Shown here in pieces: positions 24,696-33,160 of a stretch of DNA of 64,000 nucleotides. The position numbers and the translations under genes are program-made. How positions within the stretch are numbered: position 1 is the first letter of the stretch; the number at the start of each line of letters is the position of its first letter. Below the pieces are notes generated by a model. It saw only the letters and a list, made by a program, of their open reading frames with translations. It was not told where the DNA came from and ran no database searches. Origin of the DNA: Novosphingobium sp. KA1 (GTDB lineage: Bacteria; Pseudomonadota; Alphaproteobacteria; Sphingomonadales; Sphingomonadaceae); NCBI RefSeq assembly GCF_017309955.1, contig NZ_CP021248.1, positions 868,001 through 932,000 of the forward strand. Reading direction: 5' to 3'.

Positions 24696-25835
24696 ATGCG
24701 TCACGATGCATCGGTGGCCGAAGGAGTGGGCGAAGCATTGCTGGGGGCGCTGTCCGGCCTTGCAAAGTCGGTAAACGGCGCGCGTTCCCGCCAGGTTTCC
24801 GGCGTCGCCGACGAGGACTGGCGGGGGCTGGAACGGCACGCGCGGTTGCCTTCACAGCTTCTCGCGTTTCACGAAGCCTTGCGTGTGACGATGCTGGCAG
24901 GGCGCGTTGGCCTGCTTGCCCGGGTGCGCGATCACGGGCGTACGGTCGCGCTGCTGCCGCTCTGCCGCCGTCGTGGATGGATGTCGCGCTGGCATGCCGC
25001 CGGGGAACGCCAGGTCTACGAGCCGGTGGACGCCCTCTACCGTGACGGGGCGGCGGTCGCGGCCTTGGGCCGCGAACTTGCGCGGCTGCGGCGCCCCTTG
25101 CGGTTGGAACGCATCCCGGAGGATTCGCTGCTGGTCGGCGCGCTGCGGGCGGCGATGAAGGGCAGGGGCGTGCTGGTGATCCGGCCGGCCACCGGCTGCC
25201 CGACGATCGCGATCGAGCCCGGTGGCGGCGACCCCGAAACCCGCTTCAATGCCGGGCGGCGTTCCGACTTTCGCCGTGCCCGGCGCAAGGCGGACGCCGA
25301 AGGGGCGGTCACGTTCGAGCTGCACGCGCCCTCGCGAGAGCAATTCGGCACGCTGTTCGACGAGGCCATGGAAATAGAGCGTCGCGGCTGGAAGGGCGAT
25401 GCCGGCACGGCATTGGCGTGCGATCCGGTGAAGGCGGCGTTCTTTCGCGATTTTCTGGGCCGCGCCAGCGATGAAGGGGCCTGCCGCATCGCCTTCATGC
25501 GGATCGACGGCAAGGCTGTCGCGACACAGCTCGCGGTGGAGTTCCAGCAGCGCTACTGGCTGTTCAAGATCGGTTTCGACCGTGCGTTCTCTCGGGTTTC
25601 GCCCGGCAACCTGCTGATGCTTCACGCGCTGAGCGATGCCACCGCGCGCGGACTGCTCGGCATCGAGCTGCTGGGTGAAGTGGAGCCCTGGATCATCGAG
25701 GGGTGGACGCGGGAAGCGATCGCCTGTCTCCGGTTGCAGACCTATCCGTTCAATCTCCACGGCCTCGCCGCGCTGGTGGCGGAGGCGGGCAACTGGGTGT
25801 GGCAGCGGCGACCGGGACGCAGGGTTCCCGCATGA
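24696..25835 (+). CDS. GNAT-type acetyltransferase, CelD/BcsL family
   Basis: The 379-residue product starts at the ATG at 24696 with GAGG two bases upstream of the spacer. It has the double-GNAT layout of the CelD (PF13480-like) family: residues 60-170 form the first half and residues 185-330 the second, with RFNAGRRSDFRRARRKAD, the acceptor-side IERRGWKGDAG, FMRIDGKAVATQLAVEF and YWLFKIGFDRAFSRVSPG. These enzymes modify polysaccharides or peptides in various contexts. The stop overlaps the next start (ATGA at 25832), so it is one unit with the proline-dehydrogenase-like gene. Confidence 0.82.
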   Translation: MRHDASVAEGVGEALLGALSGLAKSVNGARSRQVSGVADEDWRGLERHARLPSQLLAFHEALRVTMLAGRVGLLARVRDHGRTVALLPLCRRRGWMSRWHAAGERQVYEPVDALYRDGAAVAALGRELARLRRPLRLERIPEDSLLVGALRAAMKGRGVLVIRPATGCPTIAIEPGGGDPETRFNAGRRSDFRRARRKADAEGAVTFELHAPSREQFGTLFDEAMEIERRGWKGDAGTALACDPVKAAFFRDFLGRASDEGACRIAFMRIDGKAVATQLAVEFQQRYWLFKIGFDRAFSRVSPGNLLMLHALSDATARGLLGIELLGEVEPWIIEGWTREAIACLRLQTYPFNLHGLAALVAEAGNWVWQRRPGRRVPA

Positions 25836-26659
25836 GCGCAGGACTGGGCACAAGGCTGCGCACCGGATTGTCGCGCACGGTCGAGGCGCTGGCGCCCGCG
25901 CCGGACGCGGCTGCGGCGGCGAGGGCGGCGCTTGCCCTTCAAGCGCGCGGCATGGCTGCCACGCTCAGTTATTTCCCGGCATGGGACGGAGAGCCAGAGG
26001 GCATCATCGCAGCCGGTGAAGCGTTGTCCGCGGCGCTGGGCGAAGGGGCTCCCGGTACGTGCCTTGCCATCAAGGCATCGCCGCTGCATTTCGACAAGGA
26101 CCTGCTGCGCGCCGTGGCCAGTCCCGCGGCATCGGCGGGCATGACGGTGGTGTTTGATGCGCTCACCCACGTTCAGGCCGGGCCGACGCTGGATCTGGTC
26201 GAGTGGATGGCCCAGGCCTACGGCGCCAGCGGCGCCGCGCTGCCCGTGCGCTGGCGGCGCAGCCTTGCCGATGCCGAACGGCTGCGCGAAACGCCGGTGC
26301 GTCTCCGCCTGGTCAAGGGCGAGTGGCTCGACCCCGAGGGGGACGCCGGCGAACCGGGGCAGGCTTACCTCAATCTCGTGCGCATGCTCGCGGGCCGCAA
26401 GGCGCCGGTGGGTGTCGCCACGCACGATCCGGCGCTTGCCCGCGCCGCGCTGGAGATCCTGAAACCCTCGGGAACGCCTTGCGAACTGGAGCAATTGCGC
26501 GGCTTGCCGATGAAGCGCAGCACCGCGGTCGCGGCGCGGCTCGGCGTGCCGGTACGGCTCTATTGGCCATTCGGCCCCGGCTGGTGGCCCTATGCCGCCG
26601 AGAAGCTGATCGAGCGTCCCTACCTGCCGAAGTGGTGGGTTGCCGATCGCCTCGGTTGA
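25832..26659 (+). CDS. Divergent proline-dehydrogenase-like barrel protein
   Basis: The 275-residue protein parallels the PRODH barrel of the nearby PutA in order: TLSYFPAW, CLAIKASPLHFD, VVFDALTHVQAG, RLRLVKGEWLDPEG (PutA RLVKGAYWD), GVATHDPALAR (PutA ATHNAQTL) and CELEQLRGLP. However, the final helix reads YAAEKLIERPYLP instead of the RR-LLENG-NSSFVNR helix that binds the proline carboxylate. The substrate is therefore probably not free proline. It is shorter than typical monofunctional PRODH (about 300) and is coupled to a CelD-type acetyltransferase. It may oxidise a modified amino acid or be a non-catalytic relative. Confidence 0.7.
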   Translation: MSAGLGTRLRTGLSRTVEALAPAPDAAAAARAALALQARGMAATLSYFPAWDGEPEGIIAAGEALSAALGEGAPGTCLAIKASPLHFDKDLLRAVASPAASAGMTVVFDALTHVQAGPTLDLVEWMAQAYGASGAALPVRWRRSLADAERLRETPVRLRLVKGEWLDPEGDAGEPGQAYLNLVRMLAGRKAPVGVATHDPALARAALEILKPSGTPCELEQLRGLPMKRSTAVAARLGVPVRLYWPFGPGWWPYAAEKLIERPYLPKWWVADRLG

Positions 26660-26666
26660 GGCTGGG

Positions 26667-27467
26667 TCAGAGATCCAGATCGAATTCGGGAGCGCTCTGG
26701 CCGGTGCGGTCTGACGGGAGGGCGACGTGGATGCCGCACTCGGTCTTGTCGAACCCGCGCCAGCGGCCCGAACGCGGGTCTTCGCCGGGTGCGACCTTGC
26801 TCGTGCAGGGCATGCAGCCGATCGAGGGATAGCCCTGTGCCACCAGCGGGTGCGGCGGCAGGTCGTGCTCGGCGATATAGGCGGCGAGGCGCTCGGGCGA
26901 CCAGTCGATCAGGGGGTTGATCTTGAGGCGGCCCTGCGTGTCGCTGGTGTCGATCTCGAAGCGGGGCAGCGTGGCGCGGGCCGAGTTCTGGAAGGCCTTG
27001 CGACCGGTGAACGAGGCGTCGTAACCCAGCAGCGCCTTTTCCAGCGGCTTGACCTTGCGGATCTCGCAGCAACCGTCGGGGTCGTAGGACCAGCGCAGCC
27101 CGTTCTCGTCCTTCTTCGCCAGTTCCGCAGCGTCGGGGACGAGGTTGATGAGGTTGGTCAGGCCGAGACGCTCGACCAGCAGGTCCCGGTAGGCGAGCGT
27201 CTCGGGAAAGTGCTTTCCGGTCTCCAGAAACAGCACCGGCACGGAAGGGTCGACCGCGGCCAGCAGGTGCAGCAGCACCGCGCTTTCGGCGCCGAAGCTC
27301 GATACCGTCGTGACGTCGCCCGCCATGCCTTCCTTGAGCAGCGTCTCGAGCATCTCGCTCGTGTCGGTGCCGCGGAACAGGCGGTTGAGCCGCACGGCAT
27401 CGGCCTCGTCGAAACGAGGACCGGTGTCGATGCGGTCGCGGATACGGGTCACTTCGGTATGAGTCAT
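26667..27467 (-). CDS. cysH: Phosphoadenylyl/adenylyl-sulfate reductase
   Basis: CysH reduces APS or PAPS to sulfite with thioredoxin or glutathione. The product has 266 residues from the ATG at 27467. It has the PP-loop-like TTVSSFGAESAVLLHLLA, FLETGKHFPETLAYRD and the closing ECGIHV active-site Cys. It also has the CC (DGCCEIRKVKPL) and CxxC (GCMPCTS) pairs that bind a [4Fe-4S] cluster, the mark of the APS-preferring bacterial type. It is the last gene of the minus-strand sulfur operon and ends seven bases from the convergent PRODH-like gene. Confidence 0.95.
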   Translation of the reverse strand: MTHTEVTRIRDRIDTGPRFDEADAVRLNRLFRGTDTSEMLETLLKEGMAGDVTTVSSFGAESAVLLHLLAAVDPSVPVLFLETGKHFPETLAYRDLLVERLGLTNLINLVPDAAELAKKDENGLRWSYDPDGCCEIRKVKPLEKALLGYDASFTGRKAFQNSARATLPRFEIDTSDTQGRLKINPLIDWSPERLAAYIAEHDLPPHPLVAQGYPSIGCMPCTSKVAPGEDPRSGRWRGFDKTECGIHVALPSDRTGQSAPEFDLDL

Positions 27468-27516
27468 CGGGTGGTCCCTTTTGACGGCGGTTTTCCGGTT
27501 GCTCTGGAGCGGAAAA

Positions 27517-27948
27517 TCAGCCGTGGCGCTTGGCCCAGATCGCCGGGCGACCGTCAACGGCGGTGGCCTGGTAGACGTTTTCCCAACGGTCGAACGCGGT
27601 GCGGGCGTCCTGATCGTTGAGCGCCTTGTCGGGCGCGAAGGCATCGAAGCCGCAGCGCTTGAGGTGATGGAGCATGTCGATCACGAGATCGCCCACGGCG
27701 CGCATCTCGCCCTGGTAGCCCGCTTCGCGCAGGATACGGGCGGAGGAGTAACCGCGTCCGTCGGTCCAGGCCGGGAAGCTGACTTCCACCAGCGAGAGAC
27801 GGTCCAGATGCGGCAGCAGGTCGCGCGCATCGTCGCCCGGCTCGATGCGCACGGCGGTGGCGTTGGTCTGCGCGGCGAAGGCATCGACGGTCACCGCCGG
27901 ATCGTTGACGGCTTCGTCTTCACGGAAGCGGAATTGGACTTCAACCAT
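27517..27948 (-). CDS. DUF934 family protein of sulfite reduction operon
   Basis: The 143-residue protein starts at the ATG at 27948, overlapping the end of cysI by eight bases. It has the DUF934 core: RDLLPHLDRLSLVEVSFPAWTDGRGYSSAR, then EMRAVGDLVIDMLHHLKRCGFDAF. DUF934 proteins accompany ferredoxin-type sulfite reductases in proteobacteria. I infer an accessory role in sulfite reduction, perhaps electron transfer or assembly, from this constant linkage. No cofactor motif is evident. Confidence 0.85.
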   Translation of the reverse strand: MVEVQFRFREDEAVNDPAVTVDAFAAQTNATAVRIEPGDDARDLLPHLDRLSLVEVSFPAWTDGRGYSSARILREAGYQGEMRAVGDLVIDMLHHLKRCGFDAFAPDKALNDQDARTAFDRWENVYQATAVDGRPAIWAKRHG

Positions 27949-29575
27949 AGATCGCTTCCTTGAACGGAGCCATGCCGATACGGCGATAGGTGTCGAGGAA
28001 GCGTTCCTCGCCCTGCTTGTTGGCGAGATAGACCTGCGTGGCCTTTTCGATGGCATCGACCACGCCGTCCTCGGTGAAACCGGGGCCGGTGATCTGGCCG
28101 AGCGAGGTATCCGCGCCCTCGCTGCCGCCGAGCAGGAGCTGGTAGTTTTCCAGACCCTTCTTGTCGACGCCGAGGATGCCGATGTGGCCCGCGTGGTGGT
28201 GGCCGCAGGCATTGATGCAGCCGGAAATCTTCAGCTTCAGCTCGCCGATCTCGGCCTGACGCTCGGCACTGCCGAAGCGCTCGGAGATCTTCTGGGCCAC
28301 CGGGATCGAGCGGGCATTGGCCAGCGCGCAATAGTCGAGGCCGGGGCAGGCGATGATGTCGCCCACGGTGTCGAGATTGGCGGTGGCAAGGCCCGCTTCG
28401 TCCAGCGCCTGCCACACGGTGTAGAGGTCGGCCTTCTTCACGTGCGGGAAGACGATGTTCTGGGCGTGGGTCACGCGCAGTTCGTCGAAGCTGTAGTCCT
28501 TGGCCAGCTGCGCCATCAGGCGGATCTGGTCGGCGCTGGCGTCACCGGGGATGCCGCCCACGGGCTTCAGCGAAACCGTGGCGATCACGTAGCCCGCCTG
28601 CTTGTGGGGATGCGTGTTGCGTTCCACCCAGAGGCGGAAGTCGGGATCGGTCAGGTCCAGATCGTCCGAAGCGCCGGCTTCGAAGCCGGGATCGACGAAG
28701 TGCGTCTTGATCCGCTCCAGCTCGGCCAGCGGCGGCTCGATCGGCTGGGTCAGCAGGTGCGCGAATTCTTCCTCGACCTGGCGGACGTATTCGTCACGGC
28801 CCAGTTCGTGGACGAGGATCTTGATGCGCGCCTTGTACTTGTTGTCGCGGCGGCCATAGCGGTTGTAGACGCGCAGGCAGGCCTCGGCATACGTGATCAG
28901 CTGGTCCAGCGGCACGAAGTCCCGGATCAGCGGGGCGATCATCGGGGTTCGGCCCATGCCGCCGCCGGCGTAGAACCGGGCGCCGATCTCGCCGGCGTCG
29001 TTCTTCACCATCTTGATGCCGATGTCGTGCAGGCGCATCGCTGCGCGGTCGGTTTCCGAGGCGATGACGGCGATCTTGAACTTGCGCGGCAGCACCAGGA
29101 ATTCCGGGTGGAAGCTGGACCACTGGCGCAGCAGTTCGGCATAAGGGCGCGGATCGACGATTTCTTCCGCAGCCGCGCCCGCATACTGGTCGGACGAGAT
29201 GTTGCGGATGCAGTTGCCGCTGGTCTGGATGGCATGCATCTCCACCTTGGCGAGTTCGGCCAGGATGTCGGGCGTGTCTTCCAGCTTGATCCAGTTGTAC
29301 TGGATGTTCTGGCGGGTGGTGAAGTGGCCGTAGCCGCGGTCATACTTGTCCGCGATATCGCCCAGCAGCGTCATCTGCGCGGAATTCAGCGTGCCATAGG
29401 GCACCGCGACGCGCAGCATGTAGGCGTGAAGCTGGAGGTAGAGGCCGTTCTGCAGGCGCAGCGGCTTGAACTGGTCTTCGGTCAGGTCGCCGGCAAGGCG
29501 GCGGCGCACCTGGTCGCGGAATTCCGCGACGCGCGTATCGACCATCTGCTGGTCGTATTCGTCGTACTTGTACAT
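27941..29575 (-). CDS. cysI: Siroheme-[4Fe-4S] sulfite (nitrite/sulfite) reductase
   Basis: The 544-residue enzyme reduces sulfite to sulfide. It shows the duplicated ferredoxin-like halves and siroheme-binding arginines (YGHFTTRQNIQYNWIKL, TSGNCIRNISSDQ), and the cluster cysteines ACPGLDYC (CX5C) and SGCINACGHHH (CX3C) that also ligate siroheme. Length and motifs suit the ferredoxin/NirA-like haemoprotein rather than enterobacterial CysI. The ATG at 29575 shares one base with the stop of DUF2849. Siroheme precursor is supplied by cobA in the same operon. Confidence 0.93.
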   Translation of the reverse strand: MYKYDEYDQQMVDTRVAEFRDQVRRRLAGDLTEDQFKPLRLQNGLYLQLHAYMLRVAVPYGTLNSAQMTLLGDIADKYDRGYGHFTTRQNIQYNWIKLEDTPDILAELAKVEMHAIQTSGNCIRNISSDQYAGAAAEEIVDPRPYAELLRQWSSFHPEFLVLPRKFKIAVIASETDRAAMRLHDIGIKMVKNDAGEIGARFYAGGGMGRTPMIAPLIRDFVPLDQLITYAEACLRVYNRYGRRDNKYKARIKILVHELGRDEYVRQVEEEFAHLLTQPIEPPLAELERIKTHFVDPGFEAGASDDLDLTDPDFRLWVERNTHPHKQAGYVIATVSLKPVGGIPGDASADQIRLMAQLAKDYSFDELRVTHAQNIVFPHVKKADLYTVWQALDEAGLATANLDTVGDIIACPGLDYCALANARSIPVAQKISERFGSAERQAEIGELKLKISGCINACGHHHAGHIGILGVDKKGLENYQLLLGGSEGADTSLGQITGPGFTEDGVVDAIEKATQVYLANKQGEERFLDTYRRIGMAPFKEAIYG

Positions 29576-29871
29576 CAGATTACCCAGTCTGCGGCTGCGG
29601 GGTCGGAGGGCTTCAGCGTCAGGTCGAGGCGGACGGTCGGCCCGAGGGCGCGGATGCGCTCCTTGATATGGGCGGGGCGGACGCCTTCTTCGGTCTTCGC
29701 ACCGTCGACGACATAGGCGCCGACGACATTGCGGGCCCCTTCCTCACGCGCGGCAAGGGCGGCGCCATGGTCGCCGACATCGGCGGAATCGTTGACATCC
29801 AGCGACCAGCTTACGCCGGTCCACCAGATGACCGCCCCGGTCTTGAGGTCGTTGCCCGTCAGGATCTTCAC
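29575..29871 (-). CDS. DUF2849 family protein
   Basis: The 98-residue protein starts with GTG at 29871, overlapping the cobA stop by four bases. The family core is seen in MKILTGNDLKTGAVIWWTG and VVGAYVVDGAKTEEGVRPAHIKERIRALGPTV. It is invariably found between SUMT and sulfite reductase genes in alphaproteobacteria, suggesting a structural or regulatory accessory role in sulfite reduction. The role itself is unknown. Confidence 0.85.
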   Translation of the reverse strand: MKILTGNDLKTGAVIWWTGVSWSLDVNDSADVGDHGAALAAREEGARNVVGAYVVDGAKTEEGVRPAHIKERIRALGPTVRLDLTLKPSDPAAADWVI

Positions 29872-30641
29872 TGTTGTACTGCCTCCAGCGCTGTTGCGCT
29901 TACGATGGTGTCGGGCTGCGCGGTGACAGCACCGATGACGATGAGCGCGGGGCTGGCCACCCGTTCCCGCTCAACAAGCTCTGCAAGTCCCGCAAGCGAC
30001 GCGCGCAGTACGCGCATGTCGCCGCGCGTGGCCTTTTCGATCACCGCGACGGGAACCTCGGGGGTCAGGCCGTCGGCGATCAGCTTTTCGGTGATCTGGG
30101 CGGCGGTCGCAAGGCCCATGAAGATCACCAGCGTCCGGCCCTTGCCGGCAAGGCCCGACCAGTCCTGATCGGTCAGGCCCTTGCACTGGCCCGCCACGAA
30201 GCTGACGATCGAGGCATGGTCGCGGTGCGTCAGCGGGATCTGCGCGGCGGCGGCGGCGCCCAGCGCGGACGAGATGCCGGGCACGACTTCCACCGGAACG
30301 CCGGCGGCGCGGCAGGCTTCGGCTTCCTCGCCCCCGCGGCCGAACACGAAGGGATCGCCGCCCTTCAGGCGCACGACGTCATGGCCGGCCAGCGCCTCGC
30401 GCACGAGGAGGGCGTTGATCTCCTCCTGCTTCATGGTGTGACGCGAGCGGGCCTTGGCCACCGAGATCAGGCGCGCGGAGGGGCGCGCCATCGACAGGAT
30501 CGCCGGATCGACCAGCCCGTCGTGCACGATCAGCGCGGCGTTCATCACCAGCCGCGCGGCGCGCAGGGTAAGCAGATCGGGATCGCCGGGGCCGGCGCCG
30601 ACCAGGAAGACTCGTCCGGGAGAGGCGGGATTCGCTTGCAT
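29868..30641 (-). CDS. cobA: Uroporphyrinogen-III C-methyltransferase (SUMT)
   Basis: SUMT makes precorrin-2 from uroporphyrinogen III with two SAM molecules, feeding both siroheme (for CysI here) and cobalamin (cob genes at 51726-58880). The product has 257 residues from the ATG at 30641; another ATG at 30653 adds four residues, and neither has a good ribosome-binding site. Motifs are GRVFLVGAGPGDPDLLTLRA, VRLKGGDPFVFGRGGEEAEA, VPVEVVPGISSA and TRGDMRVLRASL. It has no CysG-type dehydrogenase/ferrochelatase domain, so those steps need other genes. Confidence 0.95.
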   Translation of the reverse strand: MQANPASPGRVFLVGAGPGDPDLLTLRAARLVMNAALIVHDGLVDPAILSMARPSARLISVAKARSRHTMKQEEINALLVREALAGHDVVRLKGGDPFVFGRGGEEAEACRAAGVPVEVVPGISSALGAAAAAQIPLTHRDHASIVSFVAGQCKGLTDQDWSGLAGKGRTLVIFMGLATAAQITEKLIADGLTPEVPVAVIEKATRGDMRVLRASLAGLAELVERERVASPALIVIGAVTAQPDTIVSATALEAVQQ

Positions 30642-31212
30642 GATGGCGCACATGATACCGCAAGACCGGGGATACCAGCCAGAATGGCTTTGCAGGCAGA
30701 AAGGGAGGGTTTTAGGGATATGGGCGGAGCGCGATTTTGTCCGGTTTTGGCCGGAATTTCGGGTTTCGTGCGTTTTGTCGGGGCGTTTGTGCACGTTAAG
30801 CCGCGGCATCTGCTATTATTAACTATGTGCGCCGTGTCGTGACCGGTTCGTGACGGCATGGTGAGGGGTGAGTGACGATGATTCGAGGAAAGGCGGATGG
30901 CTATCCGTAGTAATTGAAGCCGCTTTTGATGCGGAATTGATCTTCGCATCGATGAACATGGCGTGGATACGAACGCATTGGTCGTATCGGAGGTCTTAAC
31001 GGACTTCTCGACCTGACCCGTTCTGCGTATACATCCACTGTGGGTTACGACATTTTTCCAGATGTCGCTGTCGTGGGTGGATCGAACGGGTTGGCGCTCC
31101 AATTCGGCCGGGCCGAGCAGATCGGGTCGCTCCGGATAGGGAGGGTATTAGTCGGCGCGCTAACCGAATCTTAACCCAGGGAGGGGATTTTCTGCCTCCT
31201 GGAGAATGCGCA
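30642..31212. other. 571-bp intergenic region before the PilZ-XRE gene
   Basis: This must hold the promoter of the sulfur operon (minus strand) and of the PilZ-XRE gene (plus strand). A short hairpin (CGGAT...ATCCG, around 30894-30907) and a possible 10-codon open frame (ATG at 30880, MIRGKADGYP) with a G-rich leader are visible. Neither is strong evidence of a gene. A TCCTGGAGAA stretch near 31197 is the ribosome-binding site for 31213. Confidence 0.45.
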
Positions 31213-31920
31213 ATGCCCATCGAGGCACATTTCGAAGTTAACCCCGAGGCTGCCGCATTCGTCGGCGATCGCGCCCGTGCGCCTCGTCGCAAGCTGATGC
31301 TGGAGACCCAGGGGGCCAGTTCGTCAGGGGCAGAAATGCCCGTTCTCATCCACAACTTCTCCGAAAGCGGGCTCCTGCTTGAAAGCGCCACGGCGCTGGC
31401 CGTGGGAGACACGATCGAGCTCGAACTGCCCGAAGCGGGGCAGACGCCGGCTCGGGTGATCTGGACCAGCGGCAACCTCTACGGCTGCGCGTTCGACCGG
31501 ATCCTGCCGAAATCGGCACTGAGCGCGGCGCAACTGCGCAGTGCCGTGCAGCCGGGCATAGCGCTGGGCGATCAGTCCGGCGCGGGCGAGACATCCGGTA
31601 ATGCGCCTGCGGCCATCGGCGGCGAAAGCCTGGGCGAGCGGTTGCATCGCCTGCGCAAGGAGCGCGGCTTCACGCAAGGCGAACTCGCGGCCCGTCTGGG
31701 TGTCAGCAAGCCCACGGTCTGGGCCTGGGAGCAGGGCCGTGCCCGTCCGATCGAGGAGCGGCTTGAGGCCATCGCCCGCGAATTGGGCGTCAATATTGCG
31801 GATCTGCGCCCGGGACGAACCGTGGCGGGTCTGCCCGAGCTCATCGCGCGTTGCCGCGAGCAGATCGCGGCAGCGGTGGAAACCACGCCGGACAAGATCC
31901 GCATCATGATTGAACTGTGA
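31213..31920 (+). CDS. PilZ domain - XRE helix-turn-helix fusion regulator
   Basis: The 235-residue protein joins a cyclic-di-GMP-type PilZ domain to a DNA-binding domain. The PilZ part occupies residues 18-105, with the bipartite ligand motif in place: R22-A-P-R-R26 (RxxxR) and N48-x-S50-x-x-G53 (NxSxxG). After an Ala/Gly linker (105-137), an XRE/Cro helix-turn-helix covers residues 138-195 (LHRLRKERGFTQGELAARLG, SKPTVWAWEQGRARP). A 35-residue helical tail follows. The obvious reading is a transcription factor whose binding responds to c-di-GMP. Targets are unknown. It lies near GGDEF and HD-GYP-like genes. Confidence 0.88.
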   Translation: MPIEAHFEVNPEAAAFVGDRARAPRRKLMLETQGASSSGAEMPVLIHNFSESGLLLESATALAVGDTIELELPEAGQTPARVIWTSGNLYGCAFDRILPKSALSAAQLRSAVQPGIALGDQSGAGETSGNAPAAIGGESLGERLHRLRKERGFTQGELAARLGVSKPTVWAWEQGRARPIEERLEAIARELGVNIADLRPGRTVAGLPELIARCREQIAAAVETTPDKIRIMIEL

Positions 31921-32206
31921 CCGGGGGCATTGCGGGCATCCGTCCGGCGGTGCCCGCAAATTCTCTGGCTGGCTTGAAATGTTGATGGTAAATATCGGAA
32001 TAACAAGAATTTATTTCTATAAAGGTTGAATAACAGAGCTAATCCGCCTTTCAGTTAAGGCGTTGTTCGGGTCGTTGCGGGGGCGTTCGAATGGTGGGTG
32101 TATCAACTCATTTTTATGGGTGTGTATCTGCTGGTCGGCTCACTCTGATGGCTGCTTGTTCCTTGGGGTCGTTTCGCGGCCCAATGGCACTGGGGCACTT
32201 TTGAGT

Positions 32207-33160
32207 ATGGGAATGGAATTCACATTCCGGGAGTCGTGGACACTTTTCGGCCTGCTGGCCGAGACGACCTCGGATATCATTCTCAAGACCGATCTGCAGG
32301 GCTGCATCGTGCAGGCCTCGTCCGGTATTGCGCGGCTCGGGGTGCGTATCGATCCGGCCGTCACCGGCCCGCACTTGCTGGATGTCGTCTCGGATTCTGC
32401 GCGCGCCGCAGTGGCCGAGGCGCTCGACGCGGCACTCGCCGGTGCGCAGACCGGCAACTGGGTCGAATTTCCCGCGATCAGCCCTGACGAGCGCGATACC
32501 TGGTACGAATTGCAGGCGCGGGCGCTGCTCGATGATGCAGGCGTGGTCTATGGCGCCTTGGCGGTAATGCGCAGCATCGACGAGAAGCGTGTGCTGAAGG
32601 ACCAGCTGTTCGCCGCGACCTACACGGATCCGCTGACCCGGCTGACCAACCGGGCGGCCTTCATCTCCATGCTCGAACACATGATCGACACGCAGATGGA
32701 TGGCTGCCTGGCGATGTTCTCGATCGATTTTTTCCGCACCATCAACATGAAGTACGGCCAGCACACCGGCGACGACGTGCTGCGCGTGTTTGCCGACCTG
32801 CTGCGCGAGATGCTGCGCAGCGACGACCTTATCTCGCGGATCGGTTCGGAGCGTTTCGCCGTGCTGCTGCCGCGCACCAGCCCGGAACAGGCGCAGGCGA
32901 TCTGCAGCCGTGTGGTGGCGACGCTGGCGGACTTGCGGCAGACCGTAGGCGAAAGTCGCATGGCGATCACCGCCAGCGGCAGTGTCGCGCGGATCGGCGA
33001 CAGTCTCGACAGCACGATCGAGCGCGCGGAACTCGCGCTGTTCTTCGCCAAGGCGAAAGGGCGCAACCGGCTTGAGATGGAAAAGCCGCGTGCGGTGCAG
33101 ATGCAGCCGGACGCGGCTCTTTCCGGATCAGCCCTGTCCCATCGCTTCCAGAGCCTGTGA
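32207..33160 (+). CDS. PAS - degenerate GGDEF protein, probable c-di-GMP receptor
   Basis: The product has 317 residues from the ATG at 32207; the frame is open further 5' but with poor coding character. Residues 8-130 look like a PAS domain. The GGDEF domain follows, but its signature reads RIGSERFA where RIGGDEFA is expected, and INMKYG replaces IND-xxGH, so cyclase activity is unlikely. The upstream inhibitory-site motif RSDD, nine residues before the signature, is intact, so c-di-GMP binding remains possible. The 3' end overlaps the convergent metC gene by 33 bp. Confidence 0.85.
   Translation: MGMEFTFRESWTLFGLLAETTSDIILKTDLQGCIVQASSGIARLGVRIDPAVTGPHLLDVVSDSARAAVAEALDAALAGAQTGNWVEFPAISPDERDTWYELQARALLDDAGVVYGALAVMRSIDEKRVLKDQLFAATYTDPLTRLTNRAAFISMLEHMIDTQMDGCLAMFSIDFFRTINMKYGQHTGDDVLRVFADLLREMLRSDDLISRIGSERFAVLLPRTSPEQAQAICSRVVATLADLRQTVGESRMAITASGSVARIGDSLDSTIERAELALFFAKAKGRNRLEMEKPRAVQMQPDAALSGSALSHRFQSL

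Noticed and set aside
27845..29716. Plus-strand frame of 623 codons opposite cysI
   Set aside because: The minus strand encodes a clear sulfite reductase with cluster cysteines; the plus frame has no family features.
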